Notes: a model not told the origin generated them from the letters alone. Positions 18,784 through 28,881 are shown, counted from the stretch's first letter. The stretch: DNA of 56,844 nt from Desulfobulbus sp. (GCA_009780825.1 WQZH01000013.1:1-56844); one strand, 5' to 3'. Program-made: numbers and translations.

Positions 18784-19684
18784 CTAAATAATCCATTCGA
18801 ATTTCTTTAACGCCATCCACCTGTTTCTTCGCGTATAACTGCTCAAGGACTTTGATAAGCCTGCTGTATTTCAACTGGAACCGATCCATACCGAAGTAGA
18901 CGGGAAAAGGCCGGTCCACCAAGTACAGGGTAAGCCCATTTTTCTGGTCAACATACACTTCGGAAATCGCCTGGATGGGCAAAATAGCGTTGCCCCTGGC
19001 CGCCATCTCCAGCAGGCTGCATGCCGCATGGGCCAGGCTGCCCTTGGCCAATCGCCCCGTATCTACATCCTTGTCGCGCCGTACCCCGGTGATCACCGGA
19101 AAATCCAATTCCTGTCCTTGGTCGACTTTGGCGAACAGGCGCCCGGAATGGCTGACATAGTACAGACGTCGTTCTTTGGCTTCCTCCAGGTTCACCAGGG
19201 CAAACGGCTGATACTCGCTGACCGTGATTTCCACCGCCGAAGGCCAATTGGTTGCAATCTCCGCCCGCTCTACCCAAGGGTGGCTCTCTATCCGGGCCAC
19301 CGCCGCCTTGGCGTCAAACCGGAGCAAACTGCCGCCTTGCTGTAACCTGGCGAGATCGAGAATCTGCCGCGGGGTGGCGATATGGGTTCCGCTCACCTTG
19401 ATATCGGTCAACCGAAAGATGGTCGACTGAAACAGCAACTGCGCCGCTCCCCAGAGCCCCATCCCCACGACGGCCACCAGCAATCCGACGAGGACAGCCC
19501 CCTTGAGCAGCCGTTTCCATTTCCACAGCCGTTGCGCCCCGGCTACCATCCTCTGGGGCTGAGCCGACTTCCCGGCTGCTTGCTTCTGCCGCCGAAACAG
19601 GCTGGTGAAGCCTCCATTCGTCTTGCCGGTCTTCCCCCCCGTGCGGGAGCGGGATGGGGTCTTCCGGGGAGTATAGATCGCCAT
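18746..19684 (-). CDS. ftsQ: Cell division protein FtsQ (POTRA)
   Basis: A 312-residue bitopic protein. A long basic N-terminal tail of about 58 residues is followed by a single TM helix (about 61-84), then a POTRA domain (FRLTDIKVSGTHIATPRQILDLA, from about 90) and the FtsQ beta domain. It bridges early and late divisome proteins and recruits FtsL/FtsB. Its position between murB and ftsA matches the classic order; ddl is absent between murB and ftsQ. Confidence 0.9.
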   Translation of the reverse strand: MAIYTPRKTPSRSRTGGKTGKTNGGFTSLFRRQKQAAGKSAQPQRMVAGAQRLWKWKRLLKGAVLVGLLVAVVGMGLWGAAQLLFQSTIFRLTDIKVSGTHIATPRQILDLARLQQGGSLLRFDAKAAVARIESHPWVERAEIATNWPSAVEITVSEYQPFALVNLEEAKERRLYYVSHSGRLFAKVDQGQELDFPVITGVRRDKDVDTGRLAKGSLAHAACSLLEMAARGNAILPIQAISEVYVDQKNGLTLYLVDRPFPVYFGMDRFQLKYSRLIKVLEQLYAKKQVDGVKEIRMDYLDDKVLVTGVQID

Positions 19685-19702
19685 CGGGCGCAGGTCTCCT
19701 GT

Positions 19703-20620
19703 TTAGTAAATACGCACCTCAGGTTCCAGCAGGACGCCTGAATGCGCGAACACCTTTTGCCGGACCTTCTCCATCAGGCCGACGATGTCTTCAGGCATCG
19801 CGCCGCCTGTGTTGACAATGAAGTTGGCGTGCTTGGGCGAGACCATCGCCCTGCCGACCGTCACCCCTTTCAACCCTGCCTGTTCAATGAGACGACCGGC
19901 GAAATCGCCTTGCGGATTTTTGAAGAAGGAGCCGGCCGAACCCATTCCCTGGGGCTGGCTGCGCCGCCGTTGCGCGATGATATTGCGGCATTGCGCGGCC
20001 ACCTGACAGCCGTCAGCAGCCTGGAGGCGGAACTGTCCCCCGGTGATCACCATCCGGACCTGCGGTTCTTCGGGCAGACGGGTGCACCGATAGGCAAAGG
20101 CCGCCTCTTCTCTGGTCACCGTCACCGGTTCGCCCCGTTCGTTCAGACACCAGATCGCCTCCAGCACATCGCCGATGGCCTGACCAAAGGCACCGGCATT
20201 CATCCGAATGGCCCCGCCAACACTGCCAGGAATGCCGGCCATGAACTCCAACCCGCCGAGATTGCTGCGGATGCACCAGCCCAGCAGCGCGGCCAAGCTA
20301 CACCCGGCAGATACCCGCACCAAAAACGCATCTCCGTCGCGTTCGTTCAGGATATCCTGCACCTTGCCGTCCAGCCTGATAAACACCCCTTCCCGATACC
20401 GGCCGGTCACCAGAATGTTGGAACCGCCGCCGATCACATGCCACGTGACACGCTCCCGATGCAGCCACCGCAACACGGCCGCCAATTCTTCGCCCGTGCC
20501 GGTTCTGACCATCGCCTCGACCACGCTTCCGGTACGGAAGGTCGAATGGGCCGCCATATTGACATCCCAGTACACGGTGCGGCACAATGCCGCGAGTTCG
20601 AGATGCTGCCGTCTGTTCAT
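19703..20620 (-). CDS. murB: UDP-N-acetylenolpyruvoylglucosamine reductase
   Basis: A 305-residue FAD enzyme that reduces UDP-GlcNAc-enolpyruvate to UDP-MurNAc. FAD-binding GGGSNILV lies near residue 64. [19 protein letters not shown] follows, then the catalytic serine segment [10 protein letters not shown], and the C-terminal glutamate in LEPEVRIY. The length and the lack of a long insert fit the type II family. The start overlaps the murC stop as ATGA, indicating translational coupling. Confidence 0.94.
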   Translation of the reverse strand: MNRRQHLELAALCRTVYWDVNMAAHSTFRTGSVVEAMVRTGTGEELAAVLRWLHRERVTWHVIGGGSNILVTGRYREGVFIRLDGKVQDILNERDGDAFLVRVSAGCSLAALLGWCIRSNLGGLEFMAGIPGSVGGAIRMNAGAFGQAIGDVLEAIWCLNERGEPVTVTREEAAFAYRCTRLPEEPQVRMVITGGQFRLQAADGCQVAAQCRNIIAQRRRSQPQGMGSAGSFFKNPQGDFAGRLIEQAGLKGVTVGRAMVSPKHANFIVNTGGAMPEDIVGLMEKVRQKVFAHSGVLLEPEVRIY

Positions 20621-22038
20621 CGCGCATCTCCCGTGGCGCCATGACCGCCTCGTTCCTCGCCCGGTACGGCGAGCAGAGTCAGCAGACGTTCCCCGGCGCG
20701 GACGATGTTGCCGGCCCCCAGGGTCAACACCAGATCTCCGGGCGCGATCAGCGGCAACAGAGCTTCGGGTTGCTGCACCAGTTCGGGAATGAAATAGGTT
20801 TGCTTCTGCCCATGCCGTTTGATGGCTTCCTGCAGCCGTTCTGAATTAACCCCTTCAATCGGCCGTTCGCTGGCCGCATAGATGTCGGTGAGGACCAGCA
20901 CGTCGGCGCGGCGGAAGGCGGTGACAAAATCGGCGAACAATCCCTGGGTCCGGCTGTACCGATGGGGCTGAAAGAGCACCACCACCCGCCTCTCCGGCCA
21001 CCCCTCGCGCACCGCGTCGAGGGTAGCCTTGATCTCGGTGGGATGATGACCATAGTCATCTACCACCAGGATGCCTCCGACTTCACCCCTCACCTGGAGA
21101 CGGCGCTGTACCCCTTGAAATTGCTCCAGGGCTCGGGCAATCACCGGAAAAGCGATTTCCAATTCCAGGCCGACACTGACCGCGGCCAGGCTGTTGTAGA
21201 TCAGGTGCCGTCCGGGCCGGTTGAGCCGGATAACGCCCAACTCGCCCCCGCGACTGCGCACCGTGAAGGTCGAGGTGCCGTTTCCGGTGACGATTTTAAC
21301 GGCCTGGAGATCGGCCTGCTCGGTCAGGCCATAGGTAAAGATGCGTTTCTGGATGCGGGGGAGGATTTGGGCGACATGGTCGTTGTCGATGCAGACCACA
21401 GCCACGCCGTAGAAAGGCACCCGATCGATGAAGTCAACAAAGATATCTTTGATGTGTTCGATGTCGCGGTAATAGTCGAGGTGTTCGAGATCGATGTTGG
21501 TCACCACCTCGATGACCGGCGACAGTTTGAGAAACGAACCGTCGCTCTCGTCGGCCTCGGCGACCAGGAATTCGCCCTCGCCCAGCTTGGCGTTGCTGCC
21601 CAGGCCATGCACCTTGCCGCCGACCACCACCGTGGGATCGAGACCGGCCTCGGCCAGAACAGCGGCCACCATCGAAGTGGTCGAGGTCTTGCCATGGCTG
21701 CCGGCCACCGCGATGCCGTATTTTTTCAACCGCATCAGCTCAGCCAGCATCTCCGCGCGCTGCACCACCGGCACATGCGCCTCTTGGGCAGCGAGCACCT
21801 CCGGGTTGTCGGCAGGGATGGCGGTGGAGGTCACCACTGCATCCGCTCCGGCAATCCAGGCCGCCTCGTGGCCCTGATAGATCATCCCGCCCAGTTGTTC
21901 CAGTCGTTTCGTGGTGTCGGTGGCCCGCAGATCAGAGCCGCTGACCTTGTATCCCAGGCTCAGCAGCAACTCGGCGATCCCTGACATGCCGATGCCGCCA
22001 ATGCCGACGAAATGGATATGTTTGGTCTTTCTGTACAT
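20617..22038 (-). CDS. murC: UDP-N-acetylmuramate--L-alanine ligase
   Basis: A 473-residue Mur ligase that adds L-Ala to UDP-MurNAc. The N-terminal Rossmann domain begins [17 protein letters not shown]. The ATP loop is [12 protein letters not shown] near residue 111, and the middle-domain signature [10 protein letters not shown] is intact. [10 protein letters not shown] and FQPHRYSRT mark the C-terminal domain. It sits 26 bp after murG and overlaps murB by 4 bp. Confidence 0.96.
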   Translation of the reverse strand: MYRKTKHIHFVGIGGIGMSGIAELLLSLGYKVSGSDLRATDTTKRLEQLGGMIYQGHEAAWIAGADAVVTSTAIPADNPEVLAAQEAHVPVVQRAEMLAELMRLKKYGIAVAGSHGKTSTTSMVAAVLAEAGLDPTVVVGGKVHGLGSNAKLGEGEFLVAEADESDGSFLKLSPVIEVVTNIDLEHLDYYRDIEHIKDIFVDFIDRVPFYGVAVVCIDNDHVAQILPRIQKRIFTYGLTEQADLQAVKIVTGNGTSTFTVRSRGGELGVIRLNRPGRHLIYNSLAAVSVGLELEIAFPVIARALEQFQGVQRRLQVRGEVGGILVVDDYGHHPTEIKATLDAVREGWPERRVVVLFQPHRYSRTQGLFADFVTAFRRADVLVLTDIYAASERPIEGVNSERLQEAIKRHGQKQTYFIPELVQQPEALLPLIAPGDLVLTLGAGNIVRAGERLLTLLAVPGEERGGHGATGDAR

Positions 22039-22064
22039 GAGGCCCTATGTCGATAAAGAGAAGG

Positions 22065-23159
22065 TCATGCTCGCCGGCTCCGGCTGGCAACGAGCTGGAG
22101 GCATGCATCCACGATGCGTTCTGTGGCATCCGGTATGGCCATGGCCTTCATGTTGGCCGCCATTGTATGTAACTCTTCCTTGTCCTGCAAGTGCTCGCTG
22201 ATGGCGCGGGCAAGAATTTCACCGGTCAAACCGGATTCGCGCAACAGATGGCACCCTCTTCCTTTTTCGTAATATTTCCCATTAATTGTCTGGTGATTGT
22301 CGGCGGCGAACGGATAGGGGATCAAGAGGGAAGGCAGTCCCATGGCCGCCAATTCGGCACAGGTGGTGGCTCCGGCCCGGGAGACCGCCAAATCGGCCCG
22401 ACCGTAGGCGCCGGCCATGTCGCTGATAAATGTTTTCACCTCTGCCTCGATCCCAAGCTGGGCGTAGCGATCAGCCACCTGCTCACGGTCGGCTACACCG
22501 GTCTGATGAATCAGGCGGAAAAGAGTCCCCTGGGCCTGCAACCGCGCAACAGCCTCCAGCATCAACACATTGACGCGGTGTGCGCCCTGACTTCCCCCGA
22601 GGACCAGCACCGTTGGCATGGCTACCGGCTGTTTTTCCTTGCCGGCTGTCGCCAGAATCTCCTGCCGTAGCGGATTGCCAGTCCAGATCGTCTTGCGGGA
22701 CGGGAAAGGCGGCGTGCATGGCAACGAAATCAGGATCAGATCAGCCAATTTCCCGGCCAGCCGATTAGCCATTCCCGGCACCGAATTCTGTTCATGGATG
22801 GCGATGGGTATCCGCAAGAGCTTGGCCGCCAGCAACACCGGGCCGGTCACATAGCCGCCGACGCCGAACACCAATTCCGGCCGGAAGCGGCGCAGCATCC
22901 CCAGGGCCTTGCCTATTGCCCCGGGCATGAGCAGCAGAGTGCGCAACCGGTCAGCCAAACCGAGCCCTTTGACTCCCCCGCATTCCAAGGCCGCCAATTC
23001 GAAGCCGCGTCCAGTCAGGGCTTGTTGATCCAGCAACCGCGAGGTCCCGATGAACAGGACCCGTGACTCGGGAAATCGCTCCCGTACTGCGGTGGCCACT
23101 GCAATGCCGGGAAAGAGATGTCCGCCGGTACCCCCGCCGACCACGATCAGACGCCTCAA
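22065..23159 (-). CDS. murG: UDP-GlcNAc:lipid I transferase MurG
   Basis: A 364-residue GT28-family enzyme that makes lipid II at the inner membrane. GGTGGHLFPGIAVA at 8-21 is the acceptor loop, AIHEQNSVPGMANR the second conserved block, and VLGGSQGAHRVN the donor-domain loop. SRAGATTCAELAAMGLPSLLIPYP carries the UDP-GlcNAc-binding residues. It starts 5 bp after the small Cys-rich gene instead of after ftsW, as would be usual. Confidence 0.95.
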   Translation of the reverse strand: MRRLIVVGGGTGGHLFPGIAVATAVRERFPESRVLFIGTSRLLDQQALTGRGFELAALECGGVKGLGLADRLRTLLLMPGAIGKALGMLRRFRPELVFGVGGYVTGPVLLAAKLLRIPIAIHEQNSVPGMANRLAGKLADLILISLPCTPPFPSRKTIWTGNPLRQEILATAGKEKQPVAMPTVLVLGGSQGAHRVNVLMLEAVARLQAQGTLFRLIHQTGVADREQVADRYAQLGIEAEVKTFISDMAGAYGRADLAVSRAGATTCAELAAMGLPSLLIPYPFAADNHQTINGKYYEKGRGCHLLRESGLTGEILARAISEHLQDKEELHTMAANMKAMAIPDATERIVDACLQLVASRSRRA

Positions 23160-23164
23160 CTCCT

Positions 23165-23368
23165 CTATCCCTCCGCGTTGGTCCGGGATGCGGTGCTCAA
23201 CACTTTCCGAGTAAAAATTGCGGAAAATTCCTCGATGTTGACCATCAGGTCATCATAGCAGTCCGGACAATATCCATGGCTCAGCCGCTCATGCCGCCCA
23301 AAGATAAGGTCCGCATGCCACTTCCCTTTCTGTTCGACCCGATGACAGACACAGCACTCACGGATCAT
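23165..23368 (-). CDS. Small Cys-rich (zinc-ribbon-like) protein in the ftsW slot
   Basis: A 67-residue protein with ECCVCHRV near the N-terminus and HGYCPDCYDD in the middle, two CxxC-type knuckles 25-30 residues apart that could bind one zinc. The phrase SHGYCPDCYDDL closely resembles the SHGICPxC module found at the C-terminus of many deltaproteobacterial PAS/response-regulator proteins, here free-standing. No membrane segment is present. It starts 4 bp after the murD stop and ends 5 bp before murG, so it is part of the operon. No function is known; its place is where ftsW normally lies. Confidence 0.6.
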   Translation of the reverse strand: MIRECCVCHRVEQKGKWHADLIFGRHERLSHGYCPDCYDDLMVNIEEFSAIFTRKVLSTASRTNAEG

Positions 23369-23372
23369 GGCT

Positions 23373-24755
23373 TTATCTCCTGTTCAGTGTCCATTCATTG
23401 CCCAGTTGCAGCACCTGGTCGGCAAAAACCTGGCCCCGCTCCGCATACCCGGAAAACATGTCGAAACTGGCGCATCCTGGCGCCAACAACACCAGGTCAC
23501 CGCTAACCGCTACGGTCATAGCCCTGTGCACCGCCTCCGCCATGGAGCCCACCATCTCCGTCGCGACCACTGTCCCCAGAGCCGTCTGCATCATCCCCGC
23601 TGCCTCGCCCAGCAGAATCAGATGCTTGACCTTGCGCCCAATCACCCCTCGGAGCGCAGTATAGTCACTGCCCTTGTCGCGGCCGCCGGCAATGAGCACC
23701 ACCGGCGCCTCGCAGCCGCCTAAGGCCGCTTCCAGGGCTCCGATATTGGTCGCCTTGGAATCGTTGATGAAGCGGACACCATCAATGGTGGCCACTTCGG
23801 CCATGCGATGGGGCGGCGGTTCGAAACTACGCAACCCGCTCATAACGGCTTCGGCACTGCAGCCAAGTAGCACCGCCGCCTGCGCGGCGGCGGCGGCATT
23901 CAACTGATTGACCGAGGAATGCAGCCGGGTCGGCCCGAGATCGTAGCGCTCTCCGCGCCGCCCCCCGTCTTCGTCTGCGCGCAGCTCCACCCCACCGTCA
24001 ACGATCCGGGCAGTGCACGCTCTGTCCCGGCCGAAAGTGGAGCGGCGGACGCCATCGCAGAGCGCCACCGCGGCCACCATCGGATCGTCGGCGCCCAAAA
24101 TGGCGCAATCACCCGCGTTTTGATGCGCAAACAGCTTCATTTTGGCGGCAACATAGGCGGCAAAGGTGCCATGACGATTCAGATGGTCCGGCGTCAGGTT
24201 GAGCAGCAGGCCGATGTCGGGCCGGAAGAAGCCGGCCAGGTCGAGCTGGAAACTGGACAGTTCCAGCACCACCGCATCGTACCGGCTTGGATCGGAAAAA
24301 TACTCCAGCAAAGGCGTGCCGATATTGCCGCCGACAAAGGGGCTTCTGCCCGCTGCCCGCAGCAGATGACCGATCAGGCTGGTGACTGTGGTCTTGCCGT
24401 TGGAGCCGGTTACCGCGATCACCGGCACCGGGTATTGCCCGGCGGCCAGCGCCAATTCGCCCAGGATCAGGATACCCTGCGTCCGAGCCGCCTGCAGCAC
24501 AGGCAGATCCAGCGGCACGCCCGGACCGGGGATAACCATTCCGGCTCCGGCCAGGAAGGCAACGGTGTGCCCGCCATGCTCCAATTCCACATCATGTTGC
24601 CGCAGCCATGCCACGGTGGCCGGCTCGATCCGGTCAAGGCCGCCTTGGTCGGAGACCCGTACCCGCACCCCTCTTGCCACCAGATAGCGCACCGTGGACA
24701 GCCCTGCCGCCCCCAAACCGATCACCACTGCCTGCAAGCCGTCACGTATCTGCAT
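23373..24755 (-). CDS. murD: UDP-N-acetylmuramoylalanine--D-glutamate ligase
   Basis: A 460-residue Mur ligase adding D-Glu. The Rossmann start is VIGLGAAGLSTVRYL, the ATP loop VTGSNGKTTVTSL lies around 114-126, NLTPDHLNRHG and FINDSKATNIGALEAAL are the typical middle and C-terminal blocks, and LLAPGCASFDMFSGYAERG closes the active site. It lies 3 bp after mraY and 4 bp before the small Cys-rich gene. Confidence 0.95.
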   Translation of the reverse strand: MQIRDGLQAVVIGLGAAGLSTVRYLVARGVRVRVSDQGGLDRIEPATVAWLRQHDVELEHGGHTVAFLAGAGMVIPGPGVPLDLPVLQAARTQGILILGELALAAGQYPVPVIAVTGSNGKTTVTSLIGHLLRAAGRSPFVGGNIGTPLLEYFSDPSRYDAVVLELSSFQLDLAGFFRPDIGLLLNLTPDHLNRHGTFAAYVAAKMKLFAHQNAGDCAILGADDPMVAAVALCDGVRRSTFGRDRACTARIVDGGVELRADEDGGRRGERYDLGPTRLHSSVNQLNAAAAAQAAVLLGCSAEAVMSGLRSFEPPPHRMAEVATIDGVRFINDSKATNIGALEAALGGCEAPVVLIAGGRDKGSDYTALRGVIGRKVKHLILLGEAAGMMQTALGTVVATEMVGSMAEAVHRAMTVAVSGDLVLLAPGCASFDMFSGYAERGQVFADQVLQLGNEWTLNRR

Positions 24756-24758
24756 GGC

Positions 24759-25838
24759 TTATCTCAACTTGAGGGTTGCCAGGGCCATCAAGCCCAGGAT
24801 GATGGAAATGATCCAGAAACGGACCACCACCTTGGGTTCCAGCCAGCCCTTTTTCTCATAATGGTGATGAAAGGGCGCCATGAGAAAAATCCGCTTCCCG
24901 CCGGTCATCTTGAAATACCCGACCTGGAGGATGACCGACATCGCTTCCATGACAAAGATGCCGCCGACCAGGACCAGCAAAAATTCCTGCTTGGTGATCA
25001 CCGAAACCACTCCCAAGGTGCCGCCCAGGGAAAGGGACCCGATATCGCCCATGAATATCTCGGCCGGGTAACAGTTGAACCACAAAAATCCCAGGCAGGC
25101 GCCGACAAGGGCACCGCAGAACACGGTGACTTCGCCGGCTCCGGACACGAAGGGAATTTGGAGATAGCTGGCGACCACCGCGTTGCCTGCGACGTACGAA
25201 AAAATGAGATAGGTCGAGGCAGTGATGACGATCGGTCCGCAGGCGAGCCCGTCAAGGCCATCGGTGAGATTGACCGCGTTGGAGGCACCCACGATCACCA
25301 GCACGGCAAAGGGGAGATACCACCAGCCCAACTCAGGGTGAAACGTCTTGAAAAACGGAACGTTGAGCGCACCGTCGTGTCCTTTGCTCAGGAGGAGGAA
25401 GAACCCGACTACCAACGCGCCGCCTACCTGAAGAACGAGTTTTTCCCTGGCGCTCAGTCCCCGGGAATTGCCCTTGCGGATCTTCTTCACGTCGTCGGCC
25501 GCACCGATGATGCCAAAAAACAGGCTGATGCCGATCAGCATCCAGACCAGGGAACTCTTCAAATCGGCCCACAGCAGCGCCGATGCAGTTATGGCGAAGA
25601 GAATCAATACGCCTCCCATGGTCGGCACCCCTTTCTTGGAAAAATGGGTGTCCGGCCCATCATCACGGATCACCTGGCCAATCTGCCTTTTTTGCAGCCA
25701 GGCAATCAGGCGGGGACCAATGACGACCACGAGCAGGAAAGAGGTCACCGCGCCGCCGATGGAGCGGAAGGTGATGTACCGAAAAACGTTGAGCCAACTC
25801 AACTCGGTATGAAGAGGATACAGCAGGTTGTACAACAT
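24759..25838 (-). CDS. mraY: Phospho-N-acetylmuramoyl-pentapeptide transferase MraY
   Basis: A 359-residue, roughly ten-TM enzyme that makes lipid I from UDP-MurNAc-pentapeptide and undecaprenyl phosphate. The Mg-binding aspartates are in GAADDVKKIRKGN and NAVNLTDGLDGLA. The histidine motif is MAPFHHHYEKKGW near the C-terminus, followed by the last helix. It begins 9 bp after the murE-murF fusion. Confidence 0.96.
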   Translation of the reverse strand: MLYNLLYPLHTELSWLNVFRYITFRSIGGAVTSFLLVVVIGPRLIAWLQKRQIGQVIRDDGPDTHFSKKGVPTMGGVLILFAITASALLWADLKSSLVWMLIGISLFFGIIGAADDVKKIRKGNSRGLSAREKLVLQVGGALVVGFFLLLSKGHDGALNVPFFKTFHPELGWWYLPFAVLVIVGASNAVNLTDGLDGLACGPIVITASTYLIFSYVAGNAVVASYLQIPFVSGAGEVTVFCGALVGACLGFLWFNCYPAEIFMGDIGSLSLGGTLGVVSVITKQEFLLVLVGGIFVMEAMSVILQVGYFKMTGGKRIFLMAPFHHHYEKKGWLEPKVVVRFWIISIILGLMALATLKLR

Positions 25839-25847
25839 GAGGATTCG

Positions 25848-28800
25848 TTATTGGTTCGGTTGCAGTCGTCGCTCCAGTTCGTCGAGGAGCTGTTCCATGC
25901 GCATGCCGCGCGATCCTTTGACAAGCAGCCAATCACCCCGTTCCAGACGGCCTGCGGCCAGCATCCGGCAGAGGGCTGCGGCCATGTCGTGCAGACTGGA
26001 GCACAACAGCACCTGCTCCGGCCTCATGCCGCCGGCAAGCGCCGCCTTGGCCACATGGGGGGCCTGGGCGCCGGTGAGCAGCAGACAATCATACCCCAAC
26101 TCGGCGGCCAGAACGCCAACGCCGGCATGGAGTTCCTTTGCGGTCTCACCCAGTTCAAGCATATCTCCCAGCGCGGCCACATGACGGCACTTGCCGCCAA
26201 AGGCGGCGAGGGTACGCAAACCGGCGGCCATTGAGGCGGGATTGGCATTGTAGGCATCGTTGACCACCTTGAGCCCGCCGGGCAGTTCACTGATCGCCAG
26301 CCGTTTGTCCACGGTCGGCGCATACTGTGCCAATCCGCTGGCAATGACCTCCGGATCGATGTCCGCGGCATGGGCAATGGCGGCGGCGGCGGCGCAATTG
26401 CTCACATTGTGGCTGCCCAAGACCGGTACGGTCAGCCGGCGCTGCCATGAGCCGATATGCAGGGTAAAACGCATGCCCCGCTCGCCGAGATTTTCCTGGC
26501 GGGTGACCCGGATCCGGGGTCGATGCCGCCGGCCGGCCGGGGTGGTAGCGAACCCGATTTGAACGCCGCCAAATTTTCTTACCTGCGCCAGTACATACGG
26601 ATCGTCGCAGTTGACCACCCGAACCGCATCGGATCGCATGCCGGCAAAGAGTTCTCCCTTGGCCGCGGCCACCCCTGCCACGCTGCCCAATCCCTCCAAA
26701 TGCGCCGGATGGACATTGTTGATGCACCCGATGTCAGGATCGGCAATGGCCGTCAGCCGGGCAATCTCGCCGGGCGCGTTCATCCCCATCTCGACGATTG
26801 CCAGCCGGTGACCTGCCCCGATGGGCAGGAGAGAAAGGGGCAGTCCGACCAGATTATTGAAATTTCCCCTGGTCTTCAGCAACGCTTCGACCCCGTCGGT
26901 TCGGATATCCTTGAGGGCTTCGGCGAAGATGACCGCCGCCATTTCCTTGACTGTGGTCTTGCCGGAACTGCCGGTGATGGCCGCCACCTTGACCGCTTTA
27001 CCGAGCAGACGGCGACGATAGGCCGCCATATCGCCGAGGGCGCGCAGGCTATCCTCAACCTCGATGCAGAGAACATCCTTTTTCAGGCCAACGGGCATCC
27101 GTTCGGCGATCACCGCCGCCGCGCCGCGTTCCACCGCGGTTTCGATATAGGCATGACCGTCAAAGGTTTCACCAGCGAGCGCCACGAACACATCGCCGAC
27201 ATGCAAGGTGCGGGTGTCGGTCGAAATCTCTTCCAACACGGTTTGCTGCCAACCAGACATGACCCGGCCGCCGGTGGCGGCCAGCAGATGACGCTCGTTC
27301 CAGCGCAGGAGCCCATTGGCGGCTTCGAGGCCATCGGCAAAGAAGTGCTTCGTCGTGCCGACAATCTGGTAATTTTCGTGGCCCTTGCCGGCAATGAGCA
27401 CGGTATCTCCGGGCGCGGCCAGGCTGCAGGCGGCGGCGATCGCCTCCCGCCGGTTGCTGACCACGGTATAGCCGTCCGCTGGACGCAACCCGCACAACAG
27501 ATCGACCACCGGATACGCCTTCCACCCGCTTGCGCTCATGCCCTGGACAATGTCGTCGATGATGGCTTCCGGTTGTTCGGTGCGGGGATTGTCGGAAGTG
27601 ACGATCGTCACCTGGGCGTGCCGGGCGGCTATCGCTCCCATCTGGGGCCGCTTGCCGCGATCGCGGTCGCCGCCGCAGCCGAAGACACAAATCAGGCGGC
27701 CTTCGGTCAGCTCTTTCAGGGTGGTCAATACGTTGTCCAAGGCATCAGGCGTATGGGCATAATCGACAAACACCGCCGCCCCTGAAAAAGGCTTTCCTCC
27801 CGCCAACCGCACCCGCTCCAGTCGGCCGGGAATATTCCGTACCGCCGCCAGTCCTTCGCAGATCTGATTGGCCGACAAGCCTAGGGTCATACCAACGCCA
27901 GCCGCCGCCAGCACGTTGAAGACATTGTACTTTCCGGTCAGCACCGAAGAAAAAGGAACCGATTGTCCCTTGAGATCGAGCCGGCAATGCAATCCATCCA
28001 TGGTTTGGGTCACCTCCTCGGCGCGGACCTCGCACTCCGGGGCAAAACCGCAGCAGATGCTCGCTCTATCCGCAATCGACTGGCAGAGGGCAGCACCCCA
28101 GTCAACTCCGTCGGACTCCGGCACCATCACCACCACCGCGGCGCCATCCGGTTTGAGGTGGTGCAGGAACAGCCGTTTCTTGGCAGCGAAATAGCTGGCC
28201 ATGGTGCGGTGGTAATCGAGGTGGTCGCGGCTGAGGTTGGTGAACAAGGCCGCGGCGAAGGCGATCCGCCCCAGCCGCTGTTGATCGAGGGCATGAGAGG
28301 AAACTTCCATGATCACGTGGGTGACTCCGGCATCAGCCATGACGCGGAATAGCCTCTGCAGGGTCATCGGATCGGGCGTGGTCAGGGGAGCGGCTTGCAG
28401 GATGTGGATGTCCTTGCCGTCATGATAGCGGTAATTGACTGTGCCGATAACGCCGGGGCGGTAGCCGGCGGTTGCCAGCATCCCCTCAATCAGCCAGCTG
28501 CAGGTAGTCTTGCCGTTAGTGCCGGTGATCCCGATCAGCTGCATCGCTGCGGCGGGAAATCCGTACCATGCCGCCGCAAGGTCGCTGACCGCCGCACGGC
28601 AATCAACGACATGGATGAGGGGAATCGGCCATTCGTCTCTGGCCTCCTGCCCTTCGACAACCACCGCCAGGCAGCCCCTGGCGATGGCTTCGGGGATGAA
28701 CAGGCGGCCGTCTGTGTGCGCTCCGGGCACGGCAACAAAGAGGCTGCCGGGCACCACTTGCCGGGAATCGACGGTAATCGAGGCGACTTCGCTTGCCAGG

Positions 28801-28868
28801 ACATCCGGGGACAGCTGTCCGACATCCGCCGTGGGGATTGCCCGGCTAAGCTGTGCCAAGGTGTTCAT
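25848..28868 (-). CDS. murE/murF: MurE-MurF fusion: meso-DAP ligase and D-Ala-D-Ala ligase in one chain
   Basis: One 1006-residue frame holds two complete Mur ligases. The MurE half (about 1-522) has GITGTNGKTT at 113-122 and DNPR at 426-429, the motif that selects meso-diaminopimelate; it ends near the GKGHENYQ block. The MurF half (about 527-1006) begins WNERHLLAATGG, then DTRTLHVGDVFVALAG, a second ATP loop ITGSSGKTT near 631-639, NDAYNANPASM, and the tail VKGSRGMRMEQLL. The junction is around 27,300. ATG at 28868 has a GGGGGA site 6-7 bases upstream and follows the ftsI stop by 13 bp. The fusion couples two consecutive cytoplasmic steps of precursor synthesis. Confidence 0.95.
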   Translation of the reverse strand: MNTLAQLSRAIPTADVGQLSPDVLASEVASITVDSRQVVPGSLFVAVPGAHTDGRLFIPEAIARGCLAVVVEGQEARDEWPIPLIHVVDCRAAVSDLAAAWYGFPAAAMQLIGITGTNGKTTCSWLIEGMLATAGYRPGVIGTVNYRYHDGKDIHILQAAPLTTPDPMTLQRLFRVMADAGVTHVIMEVSSHALDQQRLGRIAFAAALFTNLSRDHLDYHRTMASYFAAKKRLFLHHLKPDGAAVVVMVPESDGVDWGAALCQSIADRASICCGFAPECEVRAEEVTQTMDGLHCRLDLKGQSVPFSSVLTGKYNVFNVLAAAGVGMTLGLSANQICEGLAAVRNIPGRLERVRLAGGKPFSGAAVFVDYAHTPDALDNVLTTLKELTEGRLICVFGCGGDRDRGKRPQMGAIAARHAQVTIVTSDNPRTEQPEAIIDDIVQGMSASGWKAYPVVDLLCGLRPADGYTVVSNRREAIAAACSLAAPGDTVLIAGKGHENYQIVGTTKHFFADGLEAANGLLRWNERHLLAATGGRVMSGWQQTVLEEISTDTRTLHVGDVFVALAGETFDGHAYIETAVERGAAAVIAERMPVGLKKDVLCIEVEDSLRALGDMAAYRRRLLGKAVKVAAITGSSGKTTVKEMAAVIFAEALKDIRTDGVEALLKTRGNFNNLVGLPLSLLPIGAGHRLAIVEMGMNAPGEIARLTAIADPDIGCINNVHPAHLEGLGSVAGVAAAKGELFAGMRSDAVRVVNCDDPYVLAQVRKFGGVQIGFATTPAGRRHRPRIRVTRQENLGERGMRFTLHIGSWQRRLTVPVLGSHNVSNCAAAAAIAHAADIDPEVIASGLAQYAPTVDKRLAISELPGGLKVVNDAYNANPASMAAGLRTLAAFGGKCRHVAALGDMLELGETAKELHAGVGVLAAELGYDCLLLTGAQAPHVAKAALAGGMRPEQVLLCSSLHDMAAALCRMLAAGRLERGDWLLVKGSRGMRMEQLLDELERRLQPNQ

Positions 28869-28881
28869 CGTTGTCCCCCGC

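Noticed and set aside
23919..26234. A 771-codon open frame on the plus strand opposite murD, mraY and murF
   Set aside because: Shadow of three well-identified genes; composition is His/Gln/Gly-rich with no recognisable motif.
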